DNA of 64,000 nt, taken from assembly GCF_004300825.1 (NCBI RefSeq), contig NZ_CP036250.1, forward strand, positions 3,111,001 to 3,175,000. Reading direction: 5' to 3'. This document shows positions 61,087-64,000 of this stretch, piece after piece. The translations under genes were made by a program, and so were the position numbers. The notes under the pieces are model-generated. The model was not told the DNA's origin. It did not search any database and saw only the letters and a list, made by a program, of their open reading frames with translations. Origin of the DNA: Egicoccus halophilus. GTDB lineage: Bacteria; Actinomycetota; Nitriliruptoria; Nitriliruptorales; Nitriliruptoraceae. Within the stretch, counting starts at the first letter, position 1, and each line of letters opens with the position of its first letter.

Positions 61087-62244
61087 TCAGGCGTTGACGG
61101 TGGGCATCCCCGAACCACGCTCGGCGCGGATCTCCTCGGCCATCTCCGTGGCGTAGTGGATCATCGCCTCGACGATGTCCTCCTCGCGCACCGTGGCGAT
61201 GCGCTCCCCCTTCTGGATGATCTCGCCCTTGCCGTTGCCGGCGGCGACACCGAGGTCCGCCTCGCGGGCCTCGCCGGGACCGTTGACGACGCAACCCATG
61301 ACCGCGACCCGCAGCGGGACGTCGATCCGGCCCTCGAGCCCCTTCTGCACGTCCTCCGCCAACGTCCAAACGTCGACCTGGGCGCGCCCGCACGACGGGC
61401 AGGACACGACGTCGAGCCCCCGCTCGCGCAGGTGCAGCGACTCGAGGATGGCGATGCCGGCCTTGACCTCCTCGACGGGGTCGGCCGACAGCGACACGCG
61501 GATGGTGTCGCCGATGCCCTCGGCCAGCAGCGCACCGATGCCGACCGCCGACTTGATCGACCCCGACTTGAGCGGCCCGGCCTCGGTGACGCCGAGGTGC
61601 AGCGGGTAGTCGCAGCGCTCCGCGAGCAGCCGGTAGGTGCGGATCATGGTCCACGGGTCGGAGTGCTTGACCGAGATCTTGGTGTTGAAGAAGTCGACGT
61701 CCTCGAGCAGCCGGACCTCGCGCAGCGCCGACTCGACCATCGCCTCGGGCGTCGGACCGCCGAACTCGTCGAGGACCTCCTGCTCGAGCGAGCCGCCGTT
61801 GACGCCGATGCGGATGGCGACGCCCGCCTCGGCCGCCAGCCGACCCAGCAGCGCGACCTTGTCGTGCTTCTTGATGTTGCCCGGGTTGATGCGCACGCCG
61901 GCGCAGCCGGCCTCGATCGCCATGACCGCGTACTTCCACTGGAAGTGGATGTCGGCGATGACCGGGATGCGGGCGTGCTCGGCGATGCGCGCGAGCGCCT
62001 CGGCGTCCTCCTTGCGGGGCACGGCGACGCGCACGGCGTCGGCACCGGCGGCCTGCGCCGCCGCGATCGCCTGCAGGGTGAGGTCCGCCTCGTGGGTGGG
62101 CGTCACGGTCATGGTCTGCACGCTGACCGGCGCGTCCCCACCGACCTCGATCGGGCCGAGGGTGATCTTGCGGGTCGCACGACGGGTCGGGCCGGTGGGT
62201 GCCGGCGCCGGCGCGGAGGAGACGATGGGCAGCTGCGTGGTCAC
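61087..62244 (-). CDS. ispG: 4-hydroxy-3-methylbut-2-en-1-yl diphosphate synthase (flavodoxin)
   Basis: [4Fe-4S] enzyme of the MEP isoprenoid pathway. 385 residues. [49 protein letters not shown], and the cluster cysteines in [11 protein letters not shown] and [13 protein letters not shown] 62244 with GGAG 6 bases upstream; about 25 residues of Pro/Ala-rich N-terminus precede the barrel. Forms with rseP and dxr the usual dxr-rseP-ispG group. Confidence 0.97.
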   Translation of the reverse strand: MTTQLPIVSSAPAPAPTGPTRRATRKITLGPIEVGGDAPVSVQTMTVTPTHEADLTLQAIAAAQAAGADAVRVAVPRKEDAEALARIAEHARIPVIADIHFQWKYAVMAIEAGCAGVRINPGNIKKHDKVALLGRLAAEAGVAIRIGVNGGSLEQEVLDEFGGPTPEAMVESALREVRLLEDVDFFNTKISVKHSDPWTMIRTYRLLAERCDYPLHLGVTEAGPLKSGSIKSAVGIGALLAEGIGDTIRVSLSADPVEEVKAGIAILESLHLRERGLDVVSCPSCGRAQVDVWTLAEDVQKGLEGRIDVPLRVAVMGCVVNGPGEAREADLGVAAGNGKGEIIQKGERIATVREEDIVEAMIHYATEMAEEIRAERGSGMPTVNA

Positions 62245-62344
62245 GTGGAACTCCGGACGAACGCGGAGGGCGTCAGGCCGCCACGGTACCCCGGGCGGTT
62301 CCGACGGGTTCGGTGCCCGCCCCCGGCGGGATGCCGGGACGCGG

Positions 62345-63814
62345 TCATCCCGGCAGGCGGATCGGGTTGGTGATGTCCAGCCACAACAACGCCACGAACA
62401 CCACGCCGAGGACCGCGAGCACCGGTACCGCGACCGCAGCCACCGCCCGGGGGTCGACGCTGAAGTCCTGCGGCTGTCCCCGGACCCGTCGCACGGCGTT
62501 GACGCTGCGCTCGATGCCGAGCACGGCGAGGTGCCCACCGTCGAGCGGCGGGAGCGGCACCAGGTTGAAGATGCCGATGAACACGTTGACCGAGACGATC
62601 AGCAGCAGCAGCGTCAGCAGGCCGCGGACCCCGGCGCTGGCCTGTCCGGCCAGCGACGCGGCACCGACCAGCGACACGGCCCCGTCGACGGCGCGGTCCT
62701 CGGTGCCCGACGCCTGCGAGAGCAGGTTGGCCAGCCCCGCGGGCGAGAACACGGTGGCCAGGCCGGTCAGCGAGGCCACGAACAGGGTGACGAACCCGAC
62801 CGGACCGACGAAGGACTCCTCGATGGCCCGGCTGACCGAGTAGCGCTCGGTGATCTCGGCCGGCAGGAACCCGACCTGACCGATCGTCTCGCCGGACTCC
62901 GGATCGGTCGCCTCGGCCGGCGTGATCGTCAGCGCGAGCTCCGCGCCGTCGCGCGACACGACGAACTCGGTGGGCTGACCCGGCCGGTCGCGGATCACCT
63001 CGCGCAGTTCGAGGTAGTCGTCGGACGCCACGCCCTGCACCGCCAGGATCCGGTCACCGGCCTGCAACCCCCCACGGTCGGCGGGCTGTCCCGCGACGAC
63101 CGTGTCCACGGTCGTGCCGATCTCGCCGGTCGGCTGCGGCAGGAACAGGAACATCCCGAGCAGGACGACGATCGCGATCAGGAAGTGCATCACCGATCCG
63201 GCCACGAGCACGATCGCGCGCTGCCAGGCCGGGCGGTCGGCGAAGAAGCGGCCGCGGTCGCCCTCCATGATGCGGTGATGGAGGTCCCCGACCCGGCCGG
63301 TGTCGCTGACCTCGCCGGTGACGACCTCGGCGAACACCGAGCGCGCGAGTCCGAGGTCGCTGCTCGATCCGAGGTTGAGGCGGGTGCGCTGCACGAGGCG
63401 TTCGGTCAGCTCCCGCCCCGCACCGCGTCGGCGCAACTCGTCCTCGAGCCGTCGCCAGGTGTCGGGCGGCAGTCCCTCCCCCACCCCGCTGGCGCCGGCG
63501 GGCACGAGCTCGACCTCGCGGGTGCGGTCCTCGGCCACGGCCGCCGGATCGAAGGCCTGGTCGGCGACCGGCGCCAGCCGCTCGTCGAGCGGGGACATCC
63601 CCTTGATGCTGACGAACCCACCCAGCGGCAGCGCCTTGACGCCGTACTCGGTCTCGCCGCGGCGCGTCGACCACAGCGTGGGACCGAAGCCGAGGAAGTA
63701 CCGCTCGGCCCGCATCCCGAACCAGCGGGCGGTCAGGAAGTGACCGGCCTCGTGGATCATGATCGCCACGATGATGCTCACGACGAACACGGTGATGGCG
63801 GTTCCACCGCTCAT
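62345..63814 (-). CDS. Site-2 intramembrane metalloprotease (RseP/Rip1 type)
   Basis: 489 residues. First span contains the zinc motif HEAGH (21-25); the second metal motif is in [13 protein letters not shown] (about 410-422). A PDZ domain lies between (about 245-320). About 85 residues more than the mycobacterial Rip1 size, mostly in an Arg/Glu-rich segment (about 80-185) between the first and second spans. Cleaves membrane-embedded anti-sigma factors and other single-span proteins. ATG 63814 overlaps the dxr TGA (ATGA), GGAGG upstream. Confidence 0.94.
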   Translation of the reverse strand: MSGGTAITVFVVSIIVAIMIHEAGHFLTARWFGMRAERYFLGFGPTLWSTRRGETEYGVKALPLGGFVSIKGMSPLDERLAPVADQAFDPAAVAEDRTREVELVPAGASGVGEGLPPDTWRRLEDELRRRGAGRELTERLVQRTRLNLGSSSDLGLARSVFAEVVTGEVSDTGRVGDLHHRIMEGDRGRFFADRPAWQRAIVLVAGSVMHFLIAIVVLLGMFLFLPQPTGEIGTTVDTVVAGQPADRGGLQAGDRILAVQGVASDDYLELREVIRDRPGQPTEFVVSRDGAELALTITPAEATDPESGETIGQVGFLPAEITERYSVSRAIEESFVGPVGFVTLFVASLTGLATVFSPAGLANLLSQASGTEDRAVDGAVSLVGAASLAGQASAGVRGLLTLLLLIVSVNVFIGIFNLVPLPPLDGGHLAVLGIERSVNAVRRVRGQPQDFSVDPRAVAAVAVPVLAVLGVVFVALLWLDITNPIRLPG

Positions 63815-64000
63815 GTCGAACCTCCGTCGACGCTCGGCGAGACGTTGCGCGGCTGGCCGGCGAAGCGCCGCGCCCAGGCGTCGGCGGCAAGCACGTCGTC
63901 CAGGTCCCGCGGGTGACCTGGCGAGGTCGCCCCCCAGGCCTCGAGGGTGCGCTCGACCAGCTCGGGGATGGCGAGGAAGCCGAGCCGACCGGCGAAGAAG
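63811..64000 (-). CDS. dxr: 1-deoxy-D-xylulose 5-phosphate reductoisomerase, C-terminal end only
   Basis: The last ~62 residues of a gene that continues beyond the window: FFAGRLGFLAIPELVERTLE, then LDDVLAADAWARRFA, the characteristic C-terminal helical block of Dxr. It stops at TGA 63811-63813, overlapping the rseP-type gene. Catalyses the first committed MEP-pathway step, acting upstream of IspG encoded nearby. Confidence 0.9.
   Translation of the reverse strand, partial: FFAGRLGFLAIPELVERTLEAWGATSPGHPRDLDDVLAADAWARRFAGQPRNVSPSVDGGST

Overview
The window reads as a core chromosomal block of a very GC-rich actinobacterium. Three things point there: GTG/TTG starts and GTGA/ATGA start-stop overlaps are common; a LexA-type box with CGAAC-N4-GTTCG core sits at recA; and the gene order is the classic actinobacterial one (hflX-dapF-miaA-miaB, recX-recA, cinA-pgsA-rimO-rodZ-like-ftsK, rnj-dapA, thyX, dapB, pnp-rpsO, ribF-truB-nrnA-rbfA, infB-ylxR-nusA-rimP, ispG-rseP-dxr). 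RNase J, FAD-dependent ThyX and a wax-ester-synthase-type acyltransferase fit. A deep-branching class such as Nitriliruptoria is plausible, but that is inference and not proven here.

Layout. 1-8 kb: ribosome GTPase HflX (cut by the window edge), DapF, a membrane-anchored penicillin-acylase-family hydrolase, and the tRNA-A37 modifiers MiaA and MiaB. 8-13 kb: a GGDEF-EAL protein, two tiny genes and two PRC-barrel paralogues, separated by strong hairpins. 13-25 kb: recX-recA facing a DEDDh exonuclease across an SOS box, then thpR, cinA, pgsA, rimO, a RodZ-like HTH protein, a small membrane protein ending in a 26-bp tandem repeat, and ftsK. 25-32 kb: rnj-dapA, two unidentified membrane proteins, thyX and an ABC exporter. 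32-36 kb: a disturbed stretch with a frameshifted S-layer-homology protein, a fragment like the start of an ECF sigma factor, a second frameshifted gene and a lipoprotein; two near-identical 44-bp hairpin elements bracket the sigma-like/second-frameshift segment.

36-45 kb: the most unusual gene, a 710-residue protein with fourteen uninterrupted 35-residue repeats of pentatricopeptide (PPR) type and a long acidic tail. It is divergent from RNase Z and followed by dapB, an M16 peptidase, PNPase with an RGG/RD-rich tail, and rpsO. 45-52 kb: a large multi-domain GGDEF-EAL protein, WS/DGAT, purE-purK and a DUF4383 membrane protein. 52-64 kb: one long minus-strand series for flavin synthesis, ribosome maturation, translation initiation, Nus factors and MEP-pathway isoprenoid synthesis, ending in the cut dxr gene.

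Most of the block is RNA metabolism (HflX, MiaA/B, ThpR, RimO, RNase J, RNase Z, PNPase, S15, TruB, NrnA, RbfA, IF2, NusA, RimP). The PPR-like protein lies inside that neighbourhood, which is the main reason to suspect an RNA role for it. No tRNA, rRNA, insertion sequence or CRISPR array was recognised.
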